This document shows positions 1 through 12,858 of a DNA stretch of 64,000 nt, one piece after another (position 1 is the first letter of the stretch; the number at the start of each line of letters is the position of its first letter). A model generated the notes under the pieces. It was not told the origin of the DNA and searched no databases. It saw nothing but the letters and a program-made list of their open reading frames with translations. Position numbers and translations under genes: made by a program. Source of the DNA: Acanthaster planci (lineage: Eukaryota; Echinodermata; Asteroidea; Valvatida; Acanthasteridae); NCBI RefSeq assembly GCF_001949145.1, contig NW_019091459.1, positions 625,330 to 689,329 of the forward strand, written 5' to 3'.

Positions 1-60
1 TCGACCCGAAGTAACTGCTGCTGAAGCCGTTACGCAATTAAGGTGCACAGTGAAATGTAT

Positions 61-120
61 TACTGACACGTATTTGGCGTCATTTCGTTTTACTGGCACG
101 TATTTCGCGTCATTTCGTTT
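61..120 (+). repeat. 30-bp tandem repeat, two copies
   Basis: Bases 61-90 and 91-120 are identical apart from two positions (TACTGACACGTATTTGG and TACTGGCACGTATTTCG, each followed by CGTCATTTCGTTT). Confidence 0.9.
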
Positions 121-3100
121 CGTACCAACGACGGGTAGTCGGGGTAATGCCATCACAACATTTCGTCTTGCGATTTGCAATTAGATGCCAAAAGGCATGA
201 TTCTCTCGGCGAATGCGTGCTCATTGTCTAATGGAAAGAACCTGACATCCTCAGAGTGAAATATTGCAGTACCAGCTTGAAGAGTGCCGTGTGGTAGCCG
301 ATTTCAGTGAAGGGCGCTGGATTCAGGTGGGTATTACAATTTTGGCCACCCCTCTCAGACGATTAAAGCGGAAAAGACGGAAATCCGTCTGCTTTTATCG
401 AAATCTTGATCCGTGATTATTGTATTTTGTTGCAAATTGTTATTTAAAGAAGATGAGAGGTATTTGTGATCTTTTTGGACAGTTCTTATGAACGGCAGAA
501 GTGTTGGGGGAATAACTTTACCGACTTCTGAAAACGTGGCTGTCAGAATGGTGCAAACCTGTGTTAATTCTGTTGTAAACTACACTAGTCGTCTCCAAGA
601 TATGGAAAGAGGATCTGTAGCGATGCCCTATCCGATTATTGTAAATTTTAGTACATGAGAAATCCTCCTCGTGGATGCCGATTACCCCAGTTATGCATAG
701 AAAAGTGTAGATTTCTATCACCTGACTCCTATGTGAAACGGAGAATGCATTAATACAGGAATTTTCGCTTCCGGCAAAAAATTCCCAGAGCTTTCCGGAG
801 AAAGTATGTTTTATTTATCGGTGATCTCTTGTGGATGGTGTTGGCAGCAGTACATGTATGCAGCCGGCTATCCTTTCCTTTTGAAATGTTATTTTGTGCA
901 AAGCCATTTTGGGTGGAAATCCGACTTTTTTTGAAAGAATTCCTCGAATTAGCTTCTATCGCAAGCAGAGTGCTTTATTCCACTCCTTTTTTATTTCATC
1001 GCCAAAGGCCAACCAATCTTTTCCCCATCTTTAAAAATATTATCTTCCTATCCCGTGCGTGTGATTGTCGTATAGCTTCCCAACCCGCGGGGGTGTCGCA
1101 ATAGTGTCATCCTTTTTACGGTCTCATGTGGCAGAAAACATCGGTTTGATGTCCCGAGGAAATGTATTACCCTGATAGGGGTGGTAGGAGGGAGAAGATC
1201 GATGCCGTCAGAGAAAGCATCCGTTACTGGGTGGGCTGTTTGCTTTCATGGAATGAGATATTGCCCGGAAAGCTTCAAACATACTCATTACCAAATGAGA
1301 AAACACCTCATTGCAGTCTTTGGTGGCCATCTGCATTGGTTGAAATCGGATACCAATGTAACCTTTGGGGGGTTTGAATTGCTTCGTAATTCTCTTGTAC
1401 AACATCTTAAGCCTCATTTTTGGGGAATTTAACTTTCACTATAGTTTGTCTGGTCTTGACACCTTCTTTGGCCAAGTGGTTCACGCATACAAAATAGTAG
1501 TGCATCTAAAGGTGGGAACCTTTTCCTTGTTTTATTGCTATTATTATGCTCGTATTATCATATTAAACGTGCTAGGTAAAGTCACAGCTCTTGTGACAGG
1601 TACATTAGTGGTTCTTCACGGACAAAATTTCGGTTGCAGATACCATGTTCGTGCGTGCTTCATCGCTAGACACAGGAAGGAAAACTGCAGCTTGCAATGA
1701 AATATAAGGATTCATTCAGTTTTTGTCTAAGACAGAGTAAATATTATACATTGGTGTCGTAGAGAAAGTAAATTCATTTCACCTTAAGGTGGAATGTTCC
1801 ATGTCATTCCGCGAAAAACCACCAACAAACTTCAACATTCGTGATTTGTGTAATACACGACGCAATGGGTTCAAATCAACAAAAATAAAGACCCCACTTT
1901 TTGTGTTAGGATTATCTGTTTATCACAGACCTGTAAACTAACGTCATCGTAAAATAACAAAGAAAACAAGAAAAGAAAAGAGGATAATTAAACTTAGAAG
2001 CATAGTTTAGTAAAATAAAATACTGTTTGCAAGGTTATTTTCTCTCAGTGTAAAAATAGATACAAACACACGAAAATATTGCACAGTTTTAATTCTTACG
2101 AATTGACAATCGACCCCCCAAACACGGGACAGTTGGTAAAATAGTATTGTTGACTCCGTTACCCCTCAATATATATATATATATATATATTTTTCTGTTT
2201 ATTATTGTGAAATTTGGTCGGTAGGTGCCCACGAAGCGTACTCTGTATAGATAGTGCGACAACCAATTACTAAGAAGGTGTTGCACTGCCTTGTAGTCGC
2301 AAAGGGGCAGGTAATTTGTCGCGGTGCTGCAAATGGCAATGTTCCAGGCTCAGTCCTACTTCTCTCGCATGTTGTGTCTCCCTAGTGAGCATAAATTAGA
2401 CTGCGCAAAGAGATAAACTTTACCTAGATTCGGTTTCGGTTTTGGATTTTTCTTCTTCCTCTCTTGACACATCAGAACTGGAAGACGAGTTGATTTTCTC
2501 CCCGCGGAGCAAGGTGTAGTGAAATTGGAACCAACACCACGGATTATACAGAACATCCGAGAAAGTACGTTTAGAGCGGAAGTCTATCGACTCCAAACCG
2601 TAGCACAAGGCAAGCGGAAAATAAAATGCAAAAAGAACCAAAAGTGCAACCATGGTCTGATAACTGTAAAAAGCAAAGTCCAATATATACTCGTCTCTGC
2701 ATTAAGTTTAACTATCAAACAGTTTAAAATTAAACACTTGTTTGGAAATAAACTTGTTTCGGTGTTCAGAAAGTGTAACCACCTGATAAAGTTGGGGTTT
2801 TCTGTCTTATTATTTGACACCCAAATGTATTGTGTGTAAATGCATCAACACAATTACACGTATTTGCTAAAACGTACACACTGTGTTGAGCTTTGGATGA
2901 TTAATACCACACCACGTTCAGAAAGTGTTGCCAGGAAGGCGTTTAAGGGTTTGAACATTAGTACCTGTTTTACGGTGTAGACGCTGTCAGTGTAAGTGGC
3001 AGCTTCAATTTACTTTTGCTTTTCATTTTTTTTTGGTAAATGCACTGTTAAATATGATCACTAAAATCCTATGCGTGATGCTTCTGACATGCGAAAGCAA

Positions 3101-5710
3101 GAGAACAGTAAATACTGGCCTCATTTGTTCACTATTAATGGACGCGTGTACAGCGGTAATAATCTTCATTGATAAAAAGGTTTTAATGCTTTGAGTCCTT
3201 CAAAGAGATGAGATGTGATCATCGTTGTTGTCCATTTGCCTGAAAGGAAAAACTTCTAATGAAAATTCAGTTCTCAAAATTAGATTTTGACAAACGGAAG
3301 TAAATCGTTTAACCATGTACTATCAATAGATCATTTGGCCTCATTTAGGCACCCTGCTGATTCTGAATGAGGTGTGGGTGTGAATTGTTAATAATGTCTT
3401 AATTAGTCGCTTTACACTTAGGATAGCTAGAAACTACAAGGCTGCTATGAGCAAAGCTAGTACAAATGCAATGGCCCATGTTAAATTGATTTTAATAAGA
3501 AAATAATTTTGCACAAAAGTCACTTAGGAGTCCTTGTGAATCGCTTGTTTTTAACCTCTATGTCCATGAGTATCAATTCAAGTCACCCTACACCGTACAA
3601 GGTAAAACAATTCAAAGGGAGTGCGTTTTTATAGGTCGCCAGAGTGTCTCTTTAACGGCTTTGAATCCCGATGTCTCCCGTTCCAAAGCTACTGGATCGC
3701 ACGATTCCGAGGACGCCCCACGTGTATGTGGCAAATTGGTCACCTATAAGGTAATTCAAGTAAGTGTTGGACATGATCAGCCTAACGTAGGCCACGTAAG
3801 CTAAACCCAATAACTTCGATGTCTGCCTCTCGGTAAAACGCCAACCGATCTGTTAGTACACAGCGTTGGACCTGCCAAAAACAGGGCGCGAGTCTAAAGG
3901 TGAAAATACTGCGAGATCTAAAAAAATTCATACATTACCACTATTGCAATTAATAATTTGATATATACGCAGCGAGCCAGTTGTGATTTCTTTCCAAGTT
4001 TAAAACAAAGTTTACCAAAACAATGTCATTTTTCAAATGAAACATTAGATTTACCGTCTACACTTACCATTACACGTGGAGTTAGAAATAAATATGTGTA
4101 AACAAATTGAAATTATGAGTGATGAAATACTTGCTAACATTTGTGAGACTCTTGCCTGAAAGAAAAGGGGGTTTTACTCTCCGAAAAGGAAGTACCTTAA
4201 AATGTGACAAAAGTATTTTGGGGAAGGAGCGCTTAGTACAGTATCATGAACACGTCACGCGCAGAACGTTTTCGCACTTGTTTAATATCATGCCCGACAT
4301 TTCGTACCAGTTTTCACGACTAGCTGAACATGTAGATTTTGAAAAAAAAACTGGTTTTCGATATAATCACCAGAGAATGGTTTCCTATTTCAAAAAGCCA
4401 AAATATACCACCATGGAAAACGTCATTAGTAAACGAAATTCAAATAATTCTTTGAGAGGTAAACCCTTGTAAGCAACGAAGTAATTAACCTGAACATAGT
4501 GGTTAATTAATAAGCCGAAGTCAATTAGGCCTATAATGAGGATATGTGTTCTTTTTCTATAGGGTTCTTTTTCATATGTTCGTCGTTGTGAATGTAATAA
4601 AGATGTGTGTCTATTCTTGAAATTAACATATCAGAATACCTACTTTTCGGAATTCCCAGACAAAACGTTTTGGTATATCTACGAGGGGCAGACAATTTGT
4701 GTGTCTCTTTGTGAAAACGCAAAATGGAGATATCGAGACTTTGGTCCTTAACATCATTAAAGTTATTTTGACATTAATGGTGTTTTTCACGAGGAAACAT
4801 ATTAAAACACTCAAAAAATCAAAATTAAAAAGAAGCCTTTTTCGACATTTTGTGGCTTTTCGTGAAAACGGTCACCCTTTGTCAAAACATAAACTACCAC
4901 ACTTGAGCGTATTCACTTGCTTTATGCGTTTGTTTTACTCAATACTGCAAACCATTTGACTTGATTGATCTCGAAAGTTATTGCTTTTCGTGTAAACATG
5001 GAAATCAACAATTCAGAAGAGACATCCAAATTTCCGAAAAGAGTTGCAACGCCGAGTCACAGTGAAGAGTGCACTTTTGCTCTCTTCAATTAAAACAATG
5101 CAGGTGCTCATTAATCACAGTCTTTTTAATAAAAGACGAAGAAAATGATAGAATGAGCAGTGGATATAATGAAAGATTACTTGTTTGTCATTATAGGAAG
5201 CCTCTCAATTGGGTTTGGGAAGACACAAACGGATGGGTGTGACCTTTTTGGCATCGTTCATTGGAAATTGAAGGGGGCGGTGGCGATTAAATGGCGCATC
5301 CGAATCAGAGGAGATGAATGGGTGATTAATTTGCTTTGAGATCACTCAGTTCGAGTTGATGTCTTTGGTTAACAAACAAAGGGCAGATTCGTCTCCTTGC
5401 TGCAAGCACTTCAAACCGCATTGTTTATTTTGTTTTCATCTTCTGAAAACCCAAGACAATGTTTCTGTTAGGGAAGGCTCTTCACGACAGGCGTGGTACT
5501 AAGGGGCTCGCCCAGGTTGTTTCCAGCACCCATGCAAAAATGAAACAATAGGTACCTTCTAAGTTTTGGAAAAATTTTCCTTTAGGGTTCTGACAAGGGA
5601 AAAACGTAAGGCTCACCAACCACGTCAACAACGACTCGATGGTTTAATAATTTCCTCAGCAGCATCTGTGGAGGTCCCAGGAGATGGTATATAGACATGT
5701 ATATACCTCC
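121..5710. other. No recognisable gene
   Basis: AT-rich sequence with an (AT)n tract and short chance frames. The longest frame (about 4122-4472, plus) is lysine-rich, matches no family I know and has no flanking splice or promoter support. Confidence 0.6.
2169..2190 (+). repeat. (AT)n microsatellite
   Basis: Eleven AT units followed by a T run. Confidence 0.9.
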
Positions 5711-6058
5711 ACCCACCTCCAACACACACACACGTGTGTAAACGCCCTCAATTGTGGACTCCCTATTGTTCCTCTTTTGTTCATACTTCAACTTTTTCAG
5801 AAGACCTCCCATATGTTTGTACAAGTTTTCTAACTGTGGACCCTATTGTCCCCTATTGTTATAGGTCCACGATTGAGGATTGTTTACACACCCACACCTA
5901 AACACACACAAGTGTGCATTTGCCTGCAACTGGGGACCTCCTATTATTCCTCTTTTGTTTGTACTTTAACTTTTTTAGAAGACCACTCATATGTCTTGTA
6001 CACNTGCAGAAACAATCTAACATCCACACACACACACTTATAGACCTGGGGGATCACT
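5711..6058 (+). repeat. Tandem repeat of about 180 bp with CA tracts
   Basis: Two units (about 5711-5890 and 5891-6058) share ACCCAC, AACACACACA, GTGTG, the piece CTATT[A/G]TTCCTCTTTTGTT, TTTAGAAGACC or TTCAGAAGACC and CATATGT. There is one undetermined base at 6004. Confidence 0.65.
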
Positions 6059-8228
6059 AATGTAGTCATCATTCCCCACTTTTTAAATCACCCCACACAC
6101 CCATAGCCTGCACCACCGACTACACACTTGCCGACGTCACGATTTCACCTTGGATGAAGGTCGTGCGAAGGATTCAGAAATTATCCCTCTACACGTGACA
6201 ATAAATCTCCGGACATGCTCATAAGCAAGGATTACATTATTTTGAAAATTAACAATAGTCTAGCAATACAATGTAGGACCACGAGGTACATCTGCCTTTG
6301 CTAAGGTTTCGGTTCGTCTTTCTCTTTTACTCGGCATCCTAATATAAACTCTCGTTAGTAGATTGTAATGGGTTGTAGCGGGTATAGTTGTGTTATTAAT
6401 TGAATTGTTGAACTTTGTCAGTTTTTTTTTTAACATGAACAAGCAATCGACTAAATATTGATCATCCAAAACACGTGCAGAATGTATTATAACCTGAGGA
6501 TTTGTCCCATATAAAATTAAAATTACAAGTCAACCTACCGAAGTAAAATTAGTACCGGAATAACTTTGATTCTAGCTTGTTCTAGCTATGATATGAAAGT
6601 CGCCAAAATTTCAACGTGGAGCCTTTAGGTCTAACCCCAAAGTTTCAGCTTTAGTTATAATTCGAAGAAACATATTACATGTAATACCTGTAATAGAGAC
6701 ATGTATTCCTCAGTGCTTTTAAGAAAAGTTAAAGTGTTGAAGTAATATCATTAATGATGACATTTCACTGAAGGATCCAGAGGGTAACAACTAACTACCT
6801 CATTCAACATTGTGCCAGGGAAGGGGGTGTCAATCGAGTCTGATTTTAAGCTTTTAAATGATTCCATTTAAGACAGGATTTCGACCAAAAGCAGGATATG
6901 TGTCCCGTCCGTATGTTTGGTCTAGTTTTCCTTTTCGGGAATGCTGGATCCGCCATTGCATTTAATTTTTTTATTAAACGGAGTGCTAGTGCCCTCGGAG
7001 CTACGCGTCTCTTCTTTAAACCACTCCGATGATCGAAAAAATCCATTCTTGGTGCTGCAGTTTTTATTCATCTGAATTTTGCTATTTTTTTCCGCAAGTT
7101 CAATTTCACCTTCCTAAGAAGCCACCGAGTCCCACAGTAATTCAACTCGTAAAACCATAAGCTGTTCTGGATCATTACCTGACTGAATGGTCCCTCTGTT
7201 TCTAGTTCACGATGGGGCTGCTTGCAACACAAAGCCCATGTGACGCATAGTTTGATATGGCTGTTTCCAAACTGTTGAGCCCTCGAAATTGCTCGCCTGA
7301 AGGGGCTGTCGTGACTAGATTTCTGCCCGTCCGAAATGGTCCGTCGTTAAAGCAAGAAAAGATGAACGATAAAGTCACCGTATGCAAACACAAAGAGTAC
7401 AGTGAACAGGCCTTGGAGTTTAAAGTACCCGTGCTCTTGTCGAGATAAATGGCTCAGCAGCTTCTGATCCTTCCACGAATTGATGTAGTACTCTCCTGAG
7501 ATTTGTCAATAATTGATTCCGCACCACAATTCTCTATAATTTAGTTATACGTATGCAGAATAGTAAGTCAATGTATGTGTTTGTTGTAAATAGATAACAA
7601 GGTTGCTTTCAAACTAGGTAAACTTATGCCTACACCCCAATGTATGGCAAGTCGCAGAAAAATACCGCTTACGGCTGTATCCCCCACCTTCCCCCCGTTC
7701 ATTTTCACTTGAAATCTCTTCTGATGTTGGATATCAAGATTTCCGAGGATCAGCTTTGCTGTTCCGTGCTATCGTTCTAAGTGCATGGTCCACGAAACAA
7801 CATAATGACAACTGATGATGTTCACTGTTCGATTCTGGTGTCTCTCCTACAACCTTCTGAAACTCCACGGTGTTTCTTAGGAGGGCCCTGAGATCACCGT
7901 AAACCTGGTGAGTTCCAGTGCCGAAGTGGCCGCTCCTTGTAGCCCCGACGTGAGTACACTAGACACTAGGAGAGAGTCAAAGCAAGTGCACTGTTTGCCA
8001 GTTACACCAGCAAGCACTGCTAGACGAAAAAGGAAATCGCCTTTCTAGAAGTTTCAAGAACCTGAATAGTAAAATATAAAGAAGCAGCCACTAACGCGGA
8101 GATTTTTGGAGGGCAAGATTTTACAAAAATTACCCCAGTTCCAGAAAGTGTGCAGGTACACTTTAAAAAGGGTCATATTTTGCTTAAATTTTGCGGCACA
8201 AAATGCCATCTAGTCTTGCCTTCGTAAT
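6059..8228. other. No recognisable gene
   Basis: I see only short chance reading frames and no clear repeat or RNA gene. Confidence 0.6.
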
Positions 8229-8775
8229 GATTTGTAATTGCATTGCTTTCATGCAAAAAGTAAGCTTCGGCAAAGCTCCATTTTTTAGTTTTACTTTTTT
8301 AATCGGCTGAACTGTACTTTTCGCTGCGGTAACACGCCCAACATGGCCGCCGTTGTCGTACCTTTAGACTCTATAGCGATGCTACTGTAAAATCGCCACA
8401 GTATTAATAAAATCTCCTACAATAAATCGATGGAAATTTTTAATTGAATTATTTCATGCTTAAAGTAAGCGCTTTGCAAAGCTCTATTTTTGGCGTACAC
8501 TTTATTCATCGGCTGAACTCGTATGGACAGGGTAGAACCAGTCTAATACTTTGCGCATCGCGCAGCTGCGCGGCCACCACCCACGGCATGGCCGCCGCAG
8601 CCGTTACTCTTAGAGTTTATGATAATTATTTCCAATCTTTATTTTGGAAAATCGTCAAGGTGGTCATAAAATTCGGTAAATCGATCGTGATTTTTAATGG
8701 CAACCTTTTCATGCGTGTAAGCTTCGGTAGAGTCTATTTTTTGCGTTAATGTTTTCTTGGACAGAACTCGCCTAC
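8229..8775 (+). repeat. Imperfect tandem repeat, two full units and a partial third
   Basis: Units start near 8229, 8434 and 8687. Each opens with a TTTTTAATTG/TTTGTAATTG-like stretch, TTTCATGC, then GTAAGC, TTCGGCAAAGCTC or relatives, a TTTTT run and ATCGGCTGAACT. Units one and two also share CATGGCCGCCG and a TAGA/TTAGAGT..TATAG block. Unit lengths are about 205 and 253 bases; the third is truncated near 8775. Function unknown; an ordinary minisatellite or satellite relic is likely. Confidence 0.7.
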
Positions 8776-11700
8776 CCAATGATATAAATTCAACGCCTCC
8801 AGTGCAAGATTCGACCAAAATCTCCTTGATCCGCTTTTCGAGATTCCAAATAAAAGGAAAATGTCATTTAGATATGGGGTAGCACTTCTCCTGGTAATTT
8901 GAGCGATCATATATAGCTACTTGGATTTAAGTTTTCTGCCGATAGAGAGATCGATGTCATCTGAAAGCCATCTGAAAATGACTCCAAAATTACGTCATCG
9001 TTGCAATATTAAGCGGCATACGCGTGGTCTAGCGCTAGCATCGTCACTAGATTTTGTTTTTTTGTTTGCTTTTTTTTTTTTTGTCCCCGACCTGATCAAT
9101 GCACTATGCAGTTGAGCACACCTCACAATTATATTTCACGCGGTTTCACGAAGCACGGTGACCCTGCGTAGCATCTAAATCCAACAAATGGCTAATGTCC
9201 GGTCTGTGAGACCTAAGCAGGCTGGGGATATGAAGACGTAATCCTTTTATGTCAACGTCAGTCACTGAAAGCAATCTCAATGGTACTAGCTTACAGCGGA
9301 ATACTGATGTAATTCAAACAGGAAATTTAAAACAACCTGACATGCTAACATTGGCTATATTTTTTGCATAACCTAACAGTGCCGGGTAAAAAGAAAATAT
9401 AACCCAGTATTTTGTTAAAAATGAAACAAGGGTTGCGTAAAGGTGACTTCATTTAAGATTAAAACTGGAAACATGGTCGTCACAAGGGAAAATTGTCACC
9501 AGATTTTTGTGCAAATTTACATACAATAATTGGCTAAACATGACATCGAATTGAGTACTTTTGTATACTTTGGCTGTTTTGCCAACATTCCTTGGAAAAT
9601 TCGAAAAAGAAAATTTATGTAATACTGGGCAATTATTGTAGAAGCGATAGGAATCGGAGGGTTGTTCTTCCCCCCTCTTTCTGATTGTTTGTCTGTCTCT
9701 CTGTCCTCTCCGCACAATATCTGACATCGTCACTAGTAGACTTTCGCTGTCAACTTAACCAGTTGGCTCTGGGTATACCGTCGTTCATGGGCAAAATAAT
9801 TACATTCTTATGAGTATTTAATGGTAATACTGCTAATGATGTTTTCTTTAACGTATTGTGGATTCGTTTGTGTTACTTTTAATCTGACATATTCTCCATG
9901 TTATTATATTTGTGGTTTATTTCCTAAGGCGTCCATCCAATTAACCCTTCCTACACGGACAGTTATGGTACACACTGTGATATTGGACTTTTCAGTCTTG
10001 CACCATTTTGTGGCATTCTAAATGTCTGTCAAACAAAACAAAACAAAAATTGAATGAAAATATCAGAGGCCTAGAGTTGTGCCCCCGAATGACCCCACTA
10101 GCCAGTGAAAGTAATTGGTAAAAGACAACCAGAGCTTACGTAAACATTTGAATAGGAAAAGATAAAAGAAAATTGATCGTGCAATGTTTTGCAGATGAAT
10201 TGCATCAAAATCCCCGAAAAATTCTAAGATTTTCAATCCTCTGGGATTTCTTTGCAATTTACATCCCTGCATATCCCCCAAAATTGGCAGTGACGTCTTC
10301 ACTGAAAAAGAAAATGAGTTTCATTGAATCGTAGTAGAGTCAAAGCAGATGGCTGTTTTTTTTAAACCTTATTTTGTTGTATCCCACCAATACCGTTGCA
10401 GGGATTTCTTTTTATTTTTATTTTTAAGTGGATGACCTTTTCTTGAGGGTTACGTCTATCACTAAACTTCGTTCAAAGTGTTGACGTTAATGATTTGATA
10501 TTGTCATGATCAAAGAAAGCTTGTCGTTATTTTTTTGGGGGGGGAGTTTTGTTTTGTGTTTGTTTTTGTTTTTTGTTGTGTCTTTGTGTTTGTTTTGTTT
10601 TGTTTTGGTTTTTTATGATTTTCTCTGCGAAAGACTATTGCTCTGTGTCATAATTCACTTTCATGACTTCGGTTCTATTTAAAATTGTCGGGTGGGCGCC
10701 GTTAGCTCTTTATAGAAGCTCATCCCAAGCACCTAGTAGGAAAATCTTTGCTCATGACGCACATTTCATTGTGCTAAGAACGTCCCTCCTTTAACGCGGG
10801 TAAACCCATGATTTCACGCGGCTTTTCCCCACATATGGCCCCTTAGAGGACATCTAAACATTGTTTAGACGTTTCTAGTCCAACCCAACGCACGTTGGTA
10901 CTTCGTTTAATCACACCACGCTCTTGTTTACCAGAAGCAGGAGTGAATAAGATGGTTTATCTCGCACGTGCTTGTGAGTGATGTCAGAATGTTATGTGGT
11001 GTCGGGTTCCATTGCTTGGGGTGTTGTATTACCTGCATTGGTTGGTTGAGGTACAGAAACTTGGCTTGAGCCACATTTAATGGCTTGAAACTTGGAGAAA
11101 AAAAAGACCATTAGAAATGGCCTTTAGGAATGGTGTGAGAATATGATATCCTGAACAAACAAAGGTCTCTCTTATTTTGTGCTGTTATTTCAAGAAATTT
11201 ATGTGTACATTCACATTTCGCTTGGTGTGTTGGGTAGAAAAATTCTCAAACGACTTTTCCTGAGGCGTTCACACGAGATCTTCATCAAGCTAATAAGACA
11301 AAGAGTTCAAAGAAACGAAAGGGAAAATGTAGATGGGGATAATTCTGAAACCAAAAGTAATTTATGGCTAATCAAAACTGTTAGTAGGGTTATATAAGTA
11401 GTGTTGCAAATTTATTCTGCACAAATGGAGCCTAGAGATATGTGGCAAATGAATGTCAACGATGCAGCTGTCCTACGATGGAGAGCGGCGAGAACCAGCA
11501 GCAGTAAAGGATGTTACGGTTGACAGTGTGTAAAGCACGCTGGTAAACGTAGGTCTAATAAATAGGTCATTTATGGCTTGCGCGAGGACTGTTATAATTG
11601 ATGAGGTGCAGCAGACTCTAATTTGAGGGATTTGGGCGGCCTGACACATTGTGCTTATGTTACCTTGGAACTTCACCGGGCGTTCATTGCACGTGCTATG

Positions 11701-12695
11701 CCTCCCGAGCCTCCAAGCAAATGTACATGTATTCAACTTGTTGCTGGCTGTCAAACCGCGTCAAAAATGGCCGGAAAGTTGGCAAAGAGTGTGAGGTGGG
11801 AACGTCTGTTGTTCCTTTGAGCAAATGGAAAAATGTTCGGAATTTCAAAAGGGTCAACGCTGAAGAAAGGTGGAATTGGTTGCTTCACGTAAAGCTGTTG
11901 AGCGTTTTATTTTAATTTTATATGTCGCCTACAAAAATTCGCCTCACGTGAATTTATGAACCGTAAAGAAAAACATTTTTGGCACTAGGATGAGTAACAA
12001 AATGCAAGGAATTAAGGATACTCGCATAAAACACGTCAGCGATAAACCGGTTTAAGAGCAGCCTTCAAATAGTCCACTGTATCAGTTTTTGAAAGTGTAT
12101 TAATAACTACTACAATAAATATCTGATGTTAATGTAACTCCCAAACAAACTTGTTAAAACACAGATGTCAAGTTACCATTGCTTTTTTGCGATAAAAACG
12201 TGATATTTTGGATGGGACAAACAACATGTGGCAGTTCGAGGTAGATTGATCAGGTTTTGACTTTGATATGAGTTATCATGATTATGAAACGTGAAAAAAA
12301 CAGTGCTGAAGTGTACACTCATTTTATTTTTTAAACGGTTGACGGCATAAGAGCTGTAAGTTGCCATCCAGCAATCCACAAAAACCTGATGAACTTTCCG
12401 TTAAAAACACGTGGAAATAATTGGGCTTATATGATATGATACACTAAATAAAGGAGCTTTATGATGCAGGTAGAAAAAATCAGCAAGAATTTCATCATCA
12501 CCTCCACGTGTAGAGCCAAACTAACACATTTCCAACATTTTTTTTTCCTACAATAAGATTCTCCACGGCTCCTTAGCAGCCGCTTAAAGATCAGCCATAT
12601 TCTGAAGTTACAATGGATTCTTCAGATTTGTTTTCTGAGTGACACTTTGAATTGAGTTAGCAGAAAAGGTAATAAGATTTAGTCTTTTGTTTCAG
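8776..12695. other. Intergenic, possibly 5' region of the peptide gene
   Basis: It contains a G/T simple-sequence stretch (10530-10610), AAAAC repeats near 10030 and a TATATAA box at 11391-11397, 1.3 kb before the signal-peptide exon. A non-coding first exon may lie between; no convincing donor was picked out. Confidence 0.4.
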
Positions 12696-12852
12696 ATGGC
12701 ATACAAGGCGGTGGTTGTGCTCCTGGCTCTAATGTTGCTGATGACACCGTGCCACTTAGAGGAGCTGATTGATGATGCAGACGCCCTCAGTCTCTTGAAA
12801 GACATGATGCTGAGAGAGGCCAGGGGAACTAGCAGTAGACATGATCAAGTTT
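12696..12852 (+). CDS. Candidate first coding exon of a secreted peptide precursor
   Basis: Fifty-two codons plus one base, opening with ATG directly after a pyrimidine-rich acceptor (TTTTGTTTCAG, ending 12695) and closing at a consensus donor GTAAGT (12853-12858). Residues 1 to about 20 are a strong signal peptide: a basic start (M-A-Y-K) and a V/L/A/M-rich core ending T-P-C-H. After it comes an acidic helix-like stretch (E-E-L-I-D-D-A-D-A-L), then L-L-K-D-M-M-L-R-E-A-R-G and S-S-R-H. This architecture, with an isolated signal-peptide exon ending in phase 1, is common in neuropeptide and hormone precursors. A 5' untranslated exon is implied; a TATATAA box at 11391-11397 is one possible promoter. 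I do not recognise the family. The mature peptide, if any, is probably encoded downstream. It could also be the first exon of another small secreted protein. Confidence 0.55.
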
Positions 12853-12858
12853 GTAAGT

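Noticed and set aside
4119-4472. 117-residue lysine-rich plus frame
   Set aside because: The AT-rich composition explains the residues; no domain, promoter or splice support.
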